NCBI GenBank assembly: GCA_037954235.1
Contig: JBBMOA010000036.1
Span: 1-64,000 of the forward strand
Source: Aulostomus chinensis
Taxonomy: Eukaryota > Chordata > Actinopteri > Syngnathiformes > Aulostomidae
Length of the DNA stretch: 64,000 nucleotides
Direction of reading: 5' to 3'
The notes under the pieces were generated by a model. That model searched no databases. It worked only from the letters and a program-made list of their open reading frames with translations, and was not told the origin of the DNA. Positions 36,745 to 50,750 of this stretch are shown here, piece by piece (the first letter of the stretch is position 1; each line of letters starts with the position of its first letter). The position numbers and the translations under genes were made by a program.

Positions 36745-38939
36745 TGTCTGAAAACTCACTTTGAACAAAAGTTATGGCTGTTTTGTATCACAGGTCACAA
36801 ATAGCGTTTTCACATTGAGAGAAGGCCAAAATGAACACTTCATGCATAACTCCTGTATTTTGAGGAAAATTAAGTTAAATCCACCTGTAACTTCAAGTTT
36901 ATGCATCTTTCTATGCTTTCAGGTTGAAACTTGACTGAAAACTCACTTTGAAAAAAGTTTAGGGCTGTTTTGTATCACAGGTCAAAAATAGCGTTTTCTC
37001 AGCTAGAGAAGGCCAAAATGAAAACTTCATGCATAACTCGTGTATTTTGAGGAAAACTGTGTGAAATCCACCCGTAACTCCAAATTTATGCATCTTTCTA
37101 TGCTTTCAGGGTGAAACTTGACTGAAAACTCACTTTGAACAAAAGTTATGGCTGTTTTGTATCACAGGTCACAAAAAGTGTTTTCTCAGCGGGAGAAGGC
37201 TAAAATGAACACTTCATGCATAACCACTGTATTTTGAGGAAAACTGCCTGAAATCAACCTCTAACTTCTCTTTTATGCATCTTTCTATGCTTTCACGTTG
37301 AAACTTGACTGAAAACCCACTTTAAACAAAAGTTATGGCTGTTTTTTATCACAGGTCACAAATAGCGTTTTCACAGCGAGAGAAGGCCAAAATGAACACT
37401 TCATGCATAACTCCTGTATTTTTAGGAAAACTGTGTGAAATCCAACTGTAACTTCAAGTTTATGTATCTTTCTTTGCTTTCAAGTTGAAACTTGACTGAA
37501 AACTCACTTTGAACAAAAGTTATGGCTGTTTTGTATCACAGTTCACAAATAGTGTTTTCTCAGCGAGAGAAGGCCAAAATAAACACTTCATGCTTAACTC
37601 CTGCATTTTTTGGAAAAATGCATAAAATCCACCTGTAACTTAAAGTTTATGCATCTTTCTATGCTTTCAGGTTGAAACTTGACTGAAAACTCACTTTGAA
37701 AAAAAGTTATGGCTGTTTAATATCACAGGTCACAAATAGTGTTTTCTCAGCGAGAGAAGGCCAAAATGAACACTTCATGCTTAACTCCTGTATTTTGAGG
37801 AAATCTGCGTGAAATCCACCTGTAACTTCTCTTTTATGCATCTTTCTTTGCTTTCAGGTTGAAACTTGACTGAAAACTCACTTTGAACAAAAGTTGTGGC
37901 ATTTTTGTATCACAGGTCACAAATAGCGTTTTCTCAGCGAGAGAAGGACAAAATGAACACTTCATGCATAAATCTTGTATTTTGAGGAAAACTCACTGAA
38001 ATGAAGCTGTAACTTCAAGTTTATGCATCTTTCTATGCTTTCAGGTTGAAACTTGACTGAAAACTCACTTTTAAAAAAAGTTATGGCATTTTTGTATCAC
38101 AGGTCACAAATAGTGTTTTCTCAGCGAGAGAAGGACAAAATGAACACTTCATGCATAACTCATGTATTTTTTTTTAAAACTCCATGAAATCCACATGTAA
38201 CTTCTCTTTTATGCATCTTTCTATGCTTTCAGGTTGAAAATTTACTGAAAACTCACTTTGAACAAAAGTTATGGCTGTTTTGTATCACAGGTCACAAATA
38301 GCGTTTTCTCAGCGAGAGAAGGCCAAAATGAACACTTCATGCATAACTCATGTATTTTTTTTTTAAACTCCATGAAATCCACCTGTAACTTCTCTTTTAT
38401 GCATCTTTCTATGCTTTCAGGTTGAAAATTTATTGAAAACTCACTTTGAACAAAAGTTATGGCTGTTTTGTATCACAGGTCACAAATAGCGTTTTCTCAG
38501 CGAGAGAAGGCCAAAATGAAAACTTCATGCATAACTGCTGTATTTTGAGGAAAACTGCCTGAAATCCACCTGTAACTTCAAGTTTATGCATCTTTCTATG
38601 CTTTCAGGTTGAAACTTGACTGAAAACTCACTTTAAACAAAAGTTATGGCTTTTTTGTATCACAGGTCACGAATAGTGTTTTTTTCAGCGAGATAAGGCC
38701 AAAATGAACACTTCATGCATAACTCCTGTATTTTGAGGAAAACTGCCTGAAATCCACCTCTAACTTCTCTTTCATGTATCTTTCTATGCTTTCAGGTTGA
38801 AACTTGACTGAAAACTCACTTTGAACAAAAGTTATGGCTGTTTTGTATCACAGGTCACAAATAGCGTTTTCTCAGTGAGAGAAGGCCAAAATGAAGACTT
38901 CATGCAGAACTCCTGTATTTTGAGGAAAACTGCCTGAAA

Positions 38940-38990
38940 TCCACCTCTAACTTTAAGTTTATGCATCTTTCTATGCTTTCAGATTGAAAC
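38940..38990 (+). other. Hybrid monomer at the 14-kb duplication junction
   Basis: The left side of this monomer is G-type (GAGGAAAACTGCCTG, CCACCTCTAACTT) and matches 53300-53333. The right side (AAGTTTATGCATC, then TTCAGATTG) matches T-type sequence at 24759-24791. The change of partner lies within about 38953-38985, where both types are identical. The 187-bp phase is unbroken, so the joint looks like homologous, in-register exchange rather than end-joining. Confidence 0.85.
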
Positions 38991-41900
38991 TTGACTGAAA
39001 ACTCACTTTGAACAAAAGTTATGGCTGTTTTGTGTCACAGGTCACAAATAGCGTTTTCTCAGCAAGAGAAGGCCAAAATGAACACTTCATACAGAACTCC
39101 TGTGTTTTGATGAAAACTCACTGAAATCAAGCTGTAACGTCAAGTTTATGCATCTTTCTATGCTTTCAGGTTGAAACTTGACTGAAAACTCACTTTGAAC
39201 AAAAGTTATGGCATTTTTGTGTCACAGGTCACAAATAGCGTTTTCTCAGCGAGAGAAGGCCAAATGAACACTTCATGCAGAACTCCTGTATTTTGATGAA
39301 AACTCACTGAAATCCACCTGTAACTTCAAGTTTATGCATCTTTCTATGCTTTCAGGTTGAAACTTGACTGGAAACTCACTTTGAACAAAAGTTATGGCAT
39401 TTTTGTATCACAGGTCACAAATAGGGTTTTCTCAGCAAGAGAAGGCCAAAATGAACACTTCATGCAGAACTCCTGTATTTTGATTAACACTCAATGAAAT
39501 CCACCTGTAACTTCAAGTTTATTCATCTTTCTATGCTTTCAGGTTGAAACTTGACGGAAAACTCACTTTAAAAAAGAGTTATGGCATTTTTTTATCACAG
39601 GTCACAAATAGAGTTTTCTCAGCGAGAGAGGGCCAAAATGAACACTTCATGCAGAACTCCTGTATTTTAAAGAAAACTCACTGAAATCAAGCTGTAACTT
39701 CAAGTTTATGCATCTTTCTATGCTTTCAGGTTGAAACTTGACTGAAAAATCACTTTGAAGAAAAGTCATTGCATTTTTGTATCACAGGTCACAAATAGTG
39801 TTTTCTCAGCGAGAGAAGGCCAAAATGAACACTTCATGCAGAACTCCTGTATTTTGATGAAAACTCACTGAAATCATGCTGTAACTTCAAGTTTATGCAT
39901 CTTTCTATGCTTTCAGGTTGAAACTTGACTGAAAACTCACTTTGAACAAAAGTTATGGCTTTTTTGTGTCACAGGTCACAAATAGCGTTTTCTCAGCAAG
40001 AGAAGGCCAAAATAAACACTTCTTGCAAAACTCCTGTATTTTGATGAAAAGTCACTGAAATCCACCTGTAACTTAAAGTTTATGCATCTTTCTATGCTCT
40101 CAGGTTGAAACTTGACTGAAAAATCACTTTGAACAAAAGTTATGGCATTTTTGTATCACAGGTCACAAATAGTGTTTTCTCAGCAAGAGCAGGCCAAATG
40201 AACACTTCTTGCAGAACTCCTGTATTTTGATGAGAACTCACTGTAATCCAGCTGTAACTTCAAGTTTATGCATCTTTCTATGCTTTCAGATTGAAACTTG
40301 ACTGAAAACTCACTTTGAACAAAAGTTATTGCATTTTTGTGTCACAGGTCACAAATAGCGTTTTCTCAGCGAGAGAAGGCCAAAATGAACACTTTATGCA
40401 GAACTCCTGTATTTTAAGGAAAACTAACTGAAATCAAGCTTTAACTTCAAGTTTATGCATCTTTCTATGCTTTCAGGTTGAAACTTGACTGAAAACTCAC
40501 TTTGAACAAAAATTATGGCTGTTTTGTGTCACAGGTCACAAATAGTGTTTTCTCAGCGAGAGAAGGCCAAAATGAACACTTCTTGCAAAACTCCTGTATT
40601 TTGATGAAAACTCACTGAAATCCACCTGTAACTTCAAGTTTATGCATCTTTCTATGCTTTCAGATTGAAACTTGACTGAAAACTCACTTTGAACAAAAGT
40701 TATGGCTGTTTTGTGTCACAGGTCACAAATAGCGTTTTCTCAGCAAGAGAAGGCCAAAATGAACACTTCATACAGAACTCCTGTGTTTTGATGAAAACTC
40801 ACTGAAATCAAGCTGTAACGTCAAGTTTATGCATCTTTCTATGCTTTCAGGTTGAAACTTGACTGAAAACTCACTTTGAACAAAAGTTATGGCATTTTTG
40901 TGTCACAGGTCACAAATAGCGTTTTCTCAGCGAGAGAAGGCCAAATGAACACTTCATGCAGAACTCCTGTATTTTGATGAAAACTCACTGAAATCCACCT
41001 GTAACTTCAAGTTTATGCATCTTTCTATGCTTTCAGGTTGAAACTTGACTGGAAACTCACTTTGAACAAAAGTTATGGCATTTTTGTATCACAGGTCACA
41101 AATAGGGTTTTCTCAGCAAGAGAAGGCCAAAATGAACACTTCATGCAGAACTCCTGTATTTTGATTAACACTCAATGAAATCCACCTGTAACTTCAAGTT
41201 TATTCATCTTTCTATGCTTTCAGGTTGAAACTTGACGGAAAACTCACTTTAAAAAAGAGTTATGGCATTTTTTTATCACAGGTCACAAATAGAGTTTTCT
41301 CAGCGAGAGAGGGCCAAAATGAACACTTCATGCAGAACTCCTGTATTTTAAAGAAAACTCACTGAAATCAAGCTGTAACTTCAAGTTTATGCATCTTTCT
41401 ATGCTTTCAGGTTGAAACTTGACTGAAAAATCACTTTGAAGAAAAGTCATTGCATTTTTGTATCACAGGTCACAAATAGTGTTTTCTCAGCGAGAGAAGG
41501 CCAAAATGAACACTTCATGCAGAACTCCTGTATTTTGATGAAAACTCACTGAAATCATGCTGTAACTTCAAGTTTATGCATCTTTCTATGCTTTCAGGTT
41601 GAAACTTGACTGAAAACTCACTTTGAACAAAAGTTATGGCTTTTTTGTGTCACAGGTCACAAATAGCGTTTTCTCAGCAAGAGAAGGCCAAAATAAACAC
41701 TTCTTGCAAAACTCCTGTATTTTGATGAAAAGTCACTGAAATCCACCTGTAACTTAAAGTTTATGCATCTTTCTATGCTCTCAGGTTGAAACTTGACTGA
41801 AAAATCACTTTGAACAAAAGTTATGGCATTTTTGTATCACAGGTCACAAATAGTGTTTTCTCAGCGAGAGAAGGCCAAAATGAACACTTCTTGCAGAACT

Positions 41901-44900
41901 CCTGTATTTTGATGAGAACTCACTGTAATCCAGCTGTAACTTCAAGTTTATGCATCTTTCTATGCTTTCAGATTGAAACTTGACTGAAAACTCACTTTGA
42001 ACAAAAGTTATTGCATTTTTGTGTCACAGGTCACAAATAGCGTTTTCTCAGCGAGAGAAGGCCAAAATGAACACTTCATGCAGAACTCCTGTATTTTAAG
42101 GAAAACTCACTGAAATCAAGCTTTAACTTCAAGTTTATGCATCTTTTATGCTTTCAGGTTGAAACTTGACTGAAAACTCACTTTGAACAAAAGTTATGGC
42201 TGTTTTGTGTCACAGGTCACAAATAGGGTTTTCTCAGCGAGAGAAGGCAAAAATAAACACTTCTTGCAAAACTCCTGTATTTTGATGAAAAGTTACTGAA
42301 ATCCACCTGTAACTTAAAGTTTATGCATCTTTCTATGCTCTCAGGTTGAAACTTGACTGAAAAATCACTTTGAACAAAAGTTATGGCATTTTTGTATCAC
42401 AGGTCACAAATAGTGTTTTCTCAGCAAGAGCAGGCCAAAATGAACACTTCTTGCAGAACTCCTGTATTTTGATGAGAACTCACTGTAATCCAGCTGTAAC
42501 TTCAAGTTTATGCATCTTTCTATGCTTTCAGATTGAAACTTGACTGAAAACTCACTTTGAACAAAAGTTATTGCATTTTTGTGTCACAGGTCACAAATAG
42601 CGTTTTCTCAGCGAGAGAAGGCCAAAATGAACACTTTATGCAGAACTCCTGTATTTTAAGGAAAACTAACTGAAATCAAGCTTTAACTTCAAGTTTATGC
42701 ATCTTTCTATGCTTTCAGGTTGAAACTTGACTGAAAACTCACTTTGAACAAAAATTATGGCTGTTTTGTGTCACAGGTCACAAATAGTGTTTTCTCAGCG
42801 AGAGAAGGCCAAAATGAACACTTCTTGCAAAACTCCTGTATTTTGATGAAAACTCACTGAAATCCACCTGTAACTTCAAGTTTATGCATCTTTCTATGCT
42901 TTCAGATTGAAACTTGACTGAAAACTCACTTTGAACAAAAGTTATGGCTGTTTTGTGTCACAGGTCACAAATAGCGTTTTCTCAGCAAGAGAAGGCCAAA
43001 ATGAACACTTCATACAGAACTCCTGTGTTTTGATGAAAACTCACTGAAATCAAGCTGTAACGTCAAGTTTATGCATCTTTCTATGCTTTCAGGTTGAAAC
43101 TTGACTGAAAACTCACTTTGAACAAAAGTTATGGCATTTTTGTGTCACAGGTCACAAATAGCGTTTTCTCAGCGAGAGAAGGCCAAATGAACACTTCATG
43201 CAGAACTCCTGTATTTTGATGAAAACTCACTGAAATCCACCTGTAACTTCAAGTTTATGCATCTTTCTATGCTTTCAGGTTGAAACTTGACTGGAAACTC
43301 ACTTTGAACAAAAGTTATGGCATTTTTGTATCACAGGTCACATATAGGGTTTTCTCAGCAAGAGAAGGCCAAAATGAACACTTCATGCAGAACTCCTGTA
43401 TTTTGATTAACACTCAATGAAATCCACCTGTAACTTCAAGTTTATTCATCTTTCTATGCTTTCAGGTTGAAACTTGACGGAAAACTCACTTTAAAAAAGA
43501 GTTATGGCATTTTTTTATCACAGGTCACAAATAGAGTTTTCTCAGCGAGAGAGGGCCAAAATGAACACTTCATGCAGAACTCCTGTATTTTAAAGAAAAC
43601 TCACTGAAATCAAGCTGTAACTTCAAGTTTATGCATCTTTCTATGCTTTCAGGTTGAAACTTGACTGAAAAATCACTTTGAAGAAAAGTCATTGCATTTT
43701 TGTATCACAGGTCACAAATAGTGTTTTCTCAGCGAGAGAAGGCCAAAATGAACACTTCATGCAGAACTCCTGTATTTTGATGAAAACTCACTGAAATCAT
43801 GCTGTAACTTCAAGTTTATGCATCTTTCTATGCTTTCAGGTTGAAACTTGACTGAAAACTCACTTTGAACAAAAGTTATGGCTGTTTTGTATCACAGGTC
43901 ACAAATAGGGTTTTCTCAGCGAGAGAAGGCCAAAATGAACACTTCATGCAGAACTCCTGTATTTTGATTAACACTCAATGAAATCAAGCTGTAACTTCAA
44001 GATTATGCATCTTCCTATGCTTTCAGGTTGAAACTTGACTGAAAAATCACTTTGAACAAAAGTTATGGCATTTTTGTATCACAGGTCACAAATAGCGTTT
44101 TCTCAGCGAGGGAAGGCCAAAATGAACACTTCTTGCAGAACTCCTGTATTTTGATGAAAACTCACTGAAATCAAGCTGTAACTTCAAGTTTATGCATCTT
44201 TCTATGCTTTCAGGTTGAAACTTGACTGAAAACTCACTTTGAACAAAAGTTATGGCATTTTTGTGTCACAGGTCACAAATAGCGTTTTCTCAGCGAGAGA
44301 AGGCCAAATGAACACTTCATGCAGAACTCCTGTATTTTGTGGAAAACTCACTGAAATCAAGCTGTAACTTCAAGTTTCTGCATCTTTCTATGCTTTCAGG
44401 TTGAAACTTGAATGAAAAATCACTTTGAACAAAAGTTATGGCATTTTTGTATCACAGGTCACAAATAGCGTTTTCTCAGCGAGAGAAGGCCAAAATGAAC
44501 ACTTCATGCAGAACTCCTGTATTTTAAGGAAAACTCACTGAAATCAAGCTTTAACTTCAAGTCTATGCATCTTTCAATGCTTTCAGGTTGAAAAATGACT
44601 GAAAACTCACTTTGAACAAAAGTTATGGCTGTTTTGTGTCACAGGTCACAAATAGGGTTTTCTCAGCGAGAGAAGGCCAAAATGAACACTTCTTGCAGAA
44701 CTCCTGTATTTTGATGAAAACTCACTGAAATCAAGCTGTAACTTCAAGTTTATGCATCTTTCTATGCTTTCAGGTTGAAACTTGACTGAAAAAAAACTTT
44801 TAAAAAAAGTTATGGCATTTTTGTATCACAGGTCACAAATAGTGTTTCTCAGCGAGAGAAGGCCAAAATGAACACTTCATGCCGAACTCCTGTATTTTGA

Positions 44901-46679
44901 TGAAAACTCACTGAAATCCACCTGTAACTTCAAGTTTATGCATCTTTCTATGCTTTCAGGTTGAAACTTGACTGAAAACTCACTTTGAACAAAAGTTATG
45001 CTATTTTTGTATCACAGGTCAAAAATAGCGTTTTCTCAGCGAGAGAAGGCCAAATGAACACTTCATGCAGAACTCCTGTATTTTGATGAAAACTCACTGA
45101 AATCAAGCTGTAACTTCAAGTTTATTCATCTTTCTATGCTTTCAGGTTGAAACTTGACGGAAAACTCACTTTAAAAAAGAGTTATGGCATTTTTTTATCA
45201 CAGGTCACAAATAGAGTTTTCTCAGCGAGAGAGGGCCAAAATGAACACTTCATGCAGAACTCCTGTATTTTAAAGAAAACTCACTGAAATCAAGCTGTAA
45301 CTTCAAGTTTATGCATCTTTCTATGCTTTCAGGTTGAAACTTGACTGAAAAATCACTTTGAAGAAAAGTCATTGCATTTTTGTATCACAGGTCACAAATA
45401 GTGTTTTCTCAGCGAGAGAAGGCCAAAATGAACACTTCATGCAGAACTCCTGTATTTTGATGAAAACTCACTGAAATCATGCTGTAACTTCAAGTTTATG
45501 CATCTTTCTATGCTTTCAGGTTGAAACTTGACTGAAAACTCACTTTGAACAAAAATTATGGCTGTTTTGTGTCACAGGTCACAAATAGGGTTTTCTCAGC
45601 GAGAGAAGGCCAAAATGAACACTTCATGCAGAACTCCTGTATTTTGATTAACACTCAATGAAATCAAGCTGTAACTTCAAGATTATGCATCTTCCTATGC
45701 TTTCAGGTTGAAACTTGACTGAAAAATCACTTTGAACAAAAGTTATGGCATTTTTGTATCACAGGTCACAAATAGCGTTTTCTCAGCGAGAGAAGGCCAA
45801 AATGAACACTTCTTGCAGAACTCCTGTATTTTGATGAAAACTCACTGAAATCAAGCTGTAACTTCAAGTTTATGCATCTTTCTATGCTTTCAGGTTGAAA
45901 CTTGACTGAAAACTCACTTTGAACAAAAGTTATGGCATTTTTGTGTCACAGGTCACAAATAGCGTTTTCTCAGCGAGAGAAGGCCAAATGAACACTTCAT
46001 GCAGAACTCCTGTATTTTGTGGAAAACTCACTGAAATCAAGCTGTAACTTCAAGTTTCTGCATCTTTCTATGCTTTCAGGTTGAAACTTGAATGAAAAAT
46101 CACTTTGAACAAAAGTTATGGCATTTTTGTATCACAGGTCACAAATAGCGTTTTCTCAGCGAGAGAAGGCCAAAATGAACACTTCATGCAGAACTCCTGT
46201 ATTTTAAGGAAAACTCACTGAAATCAAGCTTTAACTTCAAGTCTATGCATCTTTCAATGCTTTCAGGTTGAAAAATGACTGAAAACTCACTTTGAACAAA
46301 AGTTATGGCTGTTTTGTGTCACAGGTCACAAATAGGGTTTTCTCAGCGAGAGAAGGCCAAAATGAACACTTCTTGCAGAACTCCTGTATTTTGATGAAAA
46401 CTCACTGAAATCAAGCTGTAACTTCAAGTTTATGCATCTTTCTATGCTTTCAGGTTGAAACTTGACTGAAAAAAAACTTTTAAAAAAAGTTATGGCATTT
46501 TTGTATCACAGGTCACAAATAGTGTTTTCTCAGCGAGAGAAGGCCAAAATGAACACTTCATGCCGAACTTCTGTATTTTGATGAAAACTCACTGAAATCC
46601 ACCTGTAACTTCAAGTTTATGCATCTTTCTATGCTTTCAGGTTGAAACTTGACTGAAAACTCACTTTGAACAAAAGTTT

Positions 46680-48375
46680 TGGCTGTTTTTTTATTATCAC
46701 AGGTCACAAATAGCGTTTTCTCAGCGAGAGAAGGCGAAAATGAACACTTCATGCATAACTCCTGTATTTTTTGGAAAACTGCATGAAATCCACCTGTAAC
46801 TTCAAGTTTTTGCATCTTTCTATGCTTTCAGGTGGAAACTTGACTGAAATCTAGCTTTGAACAAAAGTTATGGGTGTTTTTTTATTATCACTGGTCACAA
46901 ATAGCGTTTTCTCAGCGAGAGAAGGCCAAAATGAACACTTCATGCATAACTCATGTATTTTTTTTTAAAACTCCATGAAATCCACCTGTAACTTCAAGTT
47001 TATGAAACTTTCTATGGTCTCAGGTTGAAACTTGACTGAAAACTCACTTTGAAAAAAAGTTATGGCTGTTTTGTGTCACATGTCACAAATAGCGTTTTCT
47101 CAGCGAGAGAAGGCCAAAATGAACACTTCATGCTTAACTCCTGTATTTTGAGGAAAACTGCCTGAAATCCACCTCTAACTTCTCTTTTATGCATCTTTCT
47201 ATGCTTTCAGGTTGAAACTTGACTGAAAACTCACTTTGAACAAAAGTTATGGCTGTTTTGTATCACAGGTCACCAATATTTTTTTCCCAGTGAGAGAAGG
47301 CCAAAATGAACACTTCATGCATAACTCCTGTATTTTGAGAAAAAATGCGTGAAATCCACTTGTAACTTCTATTTCAAGTATGTTTCTATACTTTCAGGTT
47401 GAAACTTGACTGAAAACTCGTGTTTAAAAAAAGTTATGGCTGTTTTTTATCAGAGGTCACAAATAGTGTTTTCTAAGCGAGAGAAGGCCAAAATGACCAC
47501 TTCATCCATAACTCCTGTATTTTGTGGAATACTGCGTGAAATCCACCTGTAACTTCTGTTTTATGCATCTTTCTATGCTTTCAGGTTGAAACTTGACTGA
47601 AAACTCACTTTGTTTTTTATCACAGGTCAAAACTAGTGTTTTCACAGCGAGAGAAGGCCAAAATGTACTCTTCATGTATAACTCCTTTATTTTTTTGGAA
47701 AAATGCCTAAAATCTACCCATAACTGAAAGTTTATGCATCTTTCTATGCTTTCAATTTGAAACTTGTCTGAAAACTCACTTTGAACAAAAGTTATGGCTG
47801 TTTTTTTATCACAGGTCACAAATAGTGTTTTCTCAGGGAGAGAAGGCCAAAATGAACACTTCATGCATAACTCCTGTATTTTTAGTAAAACTGCCTGAAA
47901 TCCACCTGTAACTTAAAGTGTATGCATCTTTCTATGCTTTCAGGTTGAAACCTGACTGAAAACTAACTTTGAACAAAAGTTATGGCTGTTTTGTATCACA
48001 GGTCACAAATAGCATTTTCTTAGCGAGAGAAGGCAAGAATGAACACTTTTTGCATAACTCGTTTATTTTTTGTAAAACTGCCTGAAATCCACCTATAACT
48101 TCTCTTTTATGAATCTTTCTATGCTTTCAGGTTGAAATTTGACTGAAAACTCACTTTGAAAAAAAGTTATGGCTGTTTTGTATCACAGGTCACAAATAGC
48201 ATTTTCTCAGCGAGAAAAGGCATAAATGAACACTTCATGCATAACTCCTGTATTTTGAGGAAAACTGAGTGAAATTCACCTGTAACTTCAAGTTTATGAA
48301 ACTTTCTATGGTCTCAGGTTGAAACTTGACTGAAAACTCACTTTGAAAAAAAGTTATGGCTGTTTTGTATCCCAG
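46680..48375 (+). repeat. Heterogeneous G-type monomers (copy B)
   Basis: Copy B counterpart of 32486-33994, at an offset of 14194. It includes one additional monomer at about 48015-48201. The monomer shortened near 33416 is shortened identically here near 47610, so that deletion predates the 14-kb duplication. Confidence 0.82.
48015..48201 (+). repeat. Single extra monomer distinguishing copy B from copy A
   Basis: Copy A reads ACAAATAGCA at 33811-33820 directly into TTTTCTCAGCGAGAAAAGG. Copy B has that junction segment twice, at 48005 and 48192, with a full monomer between them. The monomer has TTAGCGAGAGAAGGCAAG, CACTTTTTGCATAACTCG and TTTTTTGTAAAACTG. It is diverged from both neighbours, so loss from copy A by an in-register deletion is more likely than a new duplication in copy B. 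That direction is inference. Confidence 0.85.
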
Positions 48376-48696
48376 GTCACAAATAGCGTTTTCTCAGCGA
48401 GAGAAGGCCAAAATGAACACTTCATGCATAACTCCTTTATTTTGAGGTAAACTGAGTGAAATCCACCTGTAACTTGTCTTTTATGCATCTTTCTATGCTT
48501 TCAGGTTGAAACTTTACTGAAAACTCACTATAAAAAAAAGTTATGGCTGTTTTGTATCACAGGTCACAAATAGTGTTTTCTAAGCGAGAGATGGCCAATA
48601 TGACCACTTCATGCATAACTCCTGTATTTTGTGGAAAACTGAGTGAAATCCACCTCTAACTTCTCTTTTATGCATCTTTCTATGCTTTCAGGTTGA

Positions 48697-49071
48697 ACTT
48701 TCACTTCGAAGTCATTTTGAAAAAAATAATACGTTTTTGATGTCACGGTTCACGAAGACTGTTTTCAAAACAAAAGAAGAAATTTTAAACATTTCATGCA
48801 GAACTCTATTAGTTTGAGCAAAGCTGGCTTAAAAGCACCTGTTACTTCAAAGGTTTTCATCATTCTGTGTTTTCAGATTTGAAGTTCACTGAAAGGTCAG
48901 TGTGATCAAGAGTTCCAGCATTTGTGATCACAGGTCACACAATGCCTTTTACCAGCGAGAGTCCTCTGGAGTGAACACTTCTTGCTGAACTCCCTTATTT
49001 TGAGGAAAACTGACTGAAATCCACGTGTCATGTCAAGGTAATGTAATTTTCATTGTATTCATGTTGAAACT
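48697..49071 (+). repeat. Strongly diverged monomer pair, instance 3
   Basis: Copy B counterpart of instance 1 at an offset of 14381. It appears unchanged. Confidence 0.9.
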
Positions 49072-50750
49072 TGTCTGAAAACTCACTTTGAACAAAAGTT
49101 ATGGCTGTTTTGTATCACAGGTCACAAATAGCGTTTTCACATTGAGAGAAGGCCAAAATGAACACTTCATGCATAACTCCTGTATTTTGAGGAAAATTAA
49201 GTTAAATCCACCTGTAACTTCAAGTTTATGCATCTTTCTATGCTTTCAGGTTGAAACTTGACTGAAAACTCACTTTGAAAAAAGTTTAGGGCTGTTTTGT
49301 ATCACAGGTCAAAAATAGCGTTTTCTCAGCTAGAGAAGGCCAAAATGAAAACTTCATGCATAACTCGTGTATTTTGAGGAAAACTGTGTGAAATCCACCC
49401 GTAACTCCAAATTTATGCATCTTTCTATGCTTTCAGGGTGAAACTTGACTGAAAACTCACTTTGAACAAAAGTTATGGCTGTTTTGTATCACAGGTCACA
49501 AAAAGTGTTTTCTCAGCGGGAGAAGGCTAAAATGAACACTTCATGCATAACTCCTGTATTTTGAGGAAAACTGCCTGAAATCAACCTCTAACTTCTCTTT
49601 TCTGCATCTTTCTATGCTTTCACGTTGAAACTTGACTGAAAACCCACTTTAAACAAAAGTTATGGCTGTTTTTTATCACAGGTCACAAATAGCGTTTTCA
49701 CAGCGAGAGAAGGCCAAAATGAACATTTCATGCATAACTCCTGTATTTTTAGGAAAACTGTGTGAAATCCAACTGTAACTTCAAGTTTATGTATCTTTCT
49801 TTGCTTTCAAGTTGAAACTTGACTGAAAACTCACTTTGAACAAAAGTTATGGCTGTTTTGTATCACAGTTCACAAATAGTGTTTTCTCAGCGAGAGAAGG
49901 CCAAAATAAACACTTCATGCTTAACTCCTGCATTTTTTGGAAAAATGCATAAAATCCACCTGTAACTTAAAGTTTATGCATCTTTCTATGCTTTCAGGTT
50001 GAAACTTGACTGAAAACTCACTTTGAAAAAAAGTTATGGCTGTTTAATATCACAGGTCACAAATAGTGTTTTCTCAGCGAGAGAAGGCCAAAATGAACAC
50101 TTCATGCTTAACTCCTGTATTTTGAGGAAATCTGCGTGAAATCCACCTGTAACTTCTCTTTTATGAATCTTTCTATGCTTTCAGGTTGAAACTTGACTGA
50201 AAACTCACTTTGAACAAAAGTTGTGGCATTTTTGTATCACAGGTCACAAATAGCGTTTTCTCAGCGAGAGAAGGACAAAATGAACACTTCATGCATAAAT
50301 CTTGTATTTTGAGGAAAACTCACTGAAATGAAGCTGTAACTTCAAGTTTATGCATCTTCCTATGCTTTCAGGTTGAAACTTGACTGAAAAATCACTTTGA
50401 ACAAAAGTTATGGCATTTTTGTATCACAGGTCACAAATAGCGTTTTCTCAGCGAGAGAAGGCCAAAATGAACACTTCATGCATAACTCCTTTATTTTGAG
50501 GTAAACTGAGTGAAATCCACCTGTAACTTGTCTTTTGTGCATCTTTCTATGCTTTCAGGTTGAAACTTTACTGAAAACTCACTATAAAAAAAAGTTATGG
50601 CTGTTTTGTATCACAGGGCACAAATAGTGTTTTCTAAGCGAGAGATGGCCAATATGACCACTTCATGCATAACTCCTGTATTTTGTGGAAAACTGAGTGA
50701 AATCCACCTCTAACTTCTCTTTTATGCATCTTTCTATGCTTTCAGGTTGA

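Larger units (their letters stand above)
33995..38028 (+). repeat. 11-monomer G-type duplication (2,054 bp), copy A
   Basis: About 33995-35975 matches about 36048-38028. The offset is 2054 bp at the GTCACGGTTCACGAAG marker (34361 and 36415), eleven monomers less 3 bases. Differences include CAGGGCAC near 36235 against CAGGTCAC, TTTTGTGCATC near 36135 against TTTTATGCATC, and TAACCACTG near 37222 against TAACTCCTG. Each unit holds one copy of the strongly diverged monomer pair. Confidence 0.88.
24759..38952 (+). repeat. 76-monomer giant HOR unit, copy A (14,194 bp)
   Basis: This segment is duplicated as 38953-53333. TTCATACAG with its flank is at 24891 and 39085, 14194 bp apart, and the same offset holds through about 48014. 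The unit contains most of the three T-type 9-mer copies, the second 9-mer pair, then G-type monomers with an 11-mer duplication. It is 76 times 187 less 18 bases. By eye, only isolated differences separate it from copy B, for example T at 26261 against A at 40455, A at 29150 against T at 43344, and A at 35221 against C at 49602. Start and end are inferred from where homology is lost, within about 30 bp. Confidence 0.9.

Noticed and set aside
46558..46815. Second copy of the 85-codon minus-strand frame
   Set aside because: Identical because it lies in the 14-kb duplicate (offset 14194). This is not evidence of selection.
47502..47864. Second copy of the 120-codon minus-strand frame
   Set aside because: Identical because of the 14-kb duplication. 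Preservation reflects recent copying, not coding constraint.
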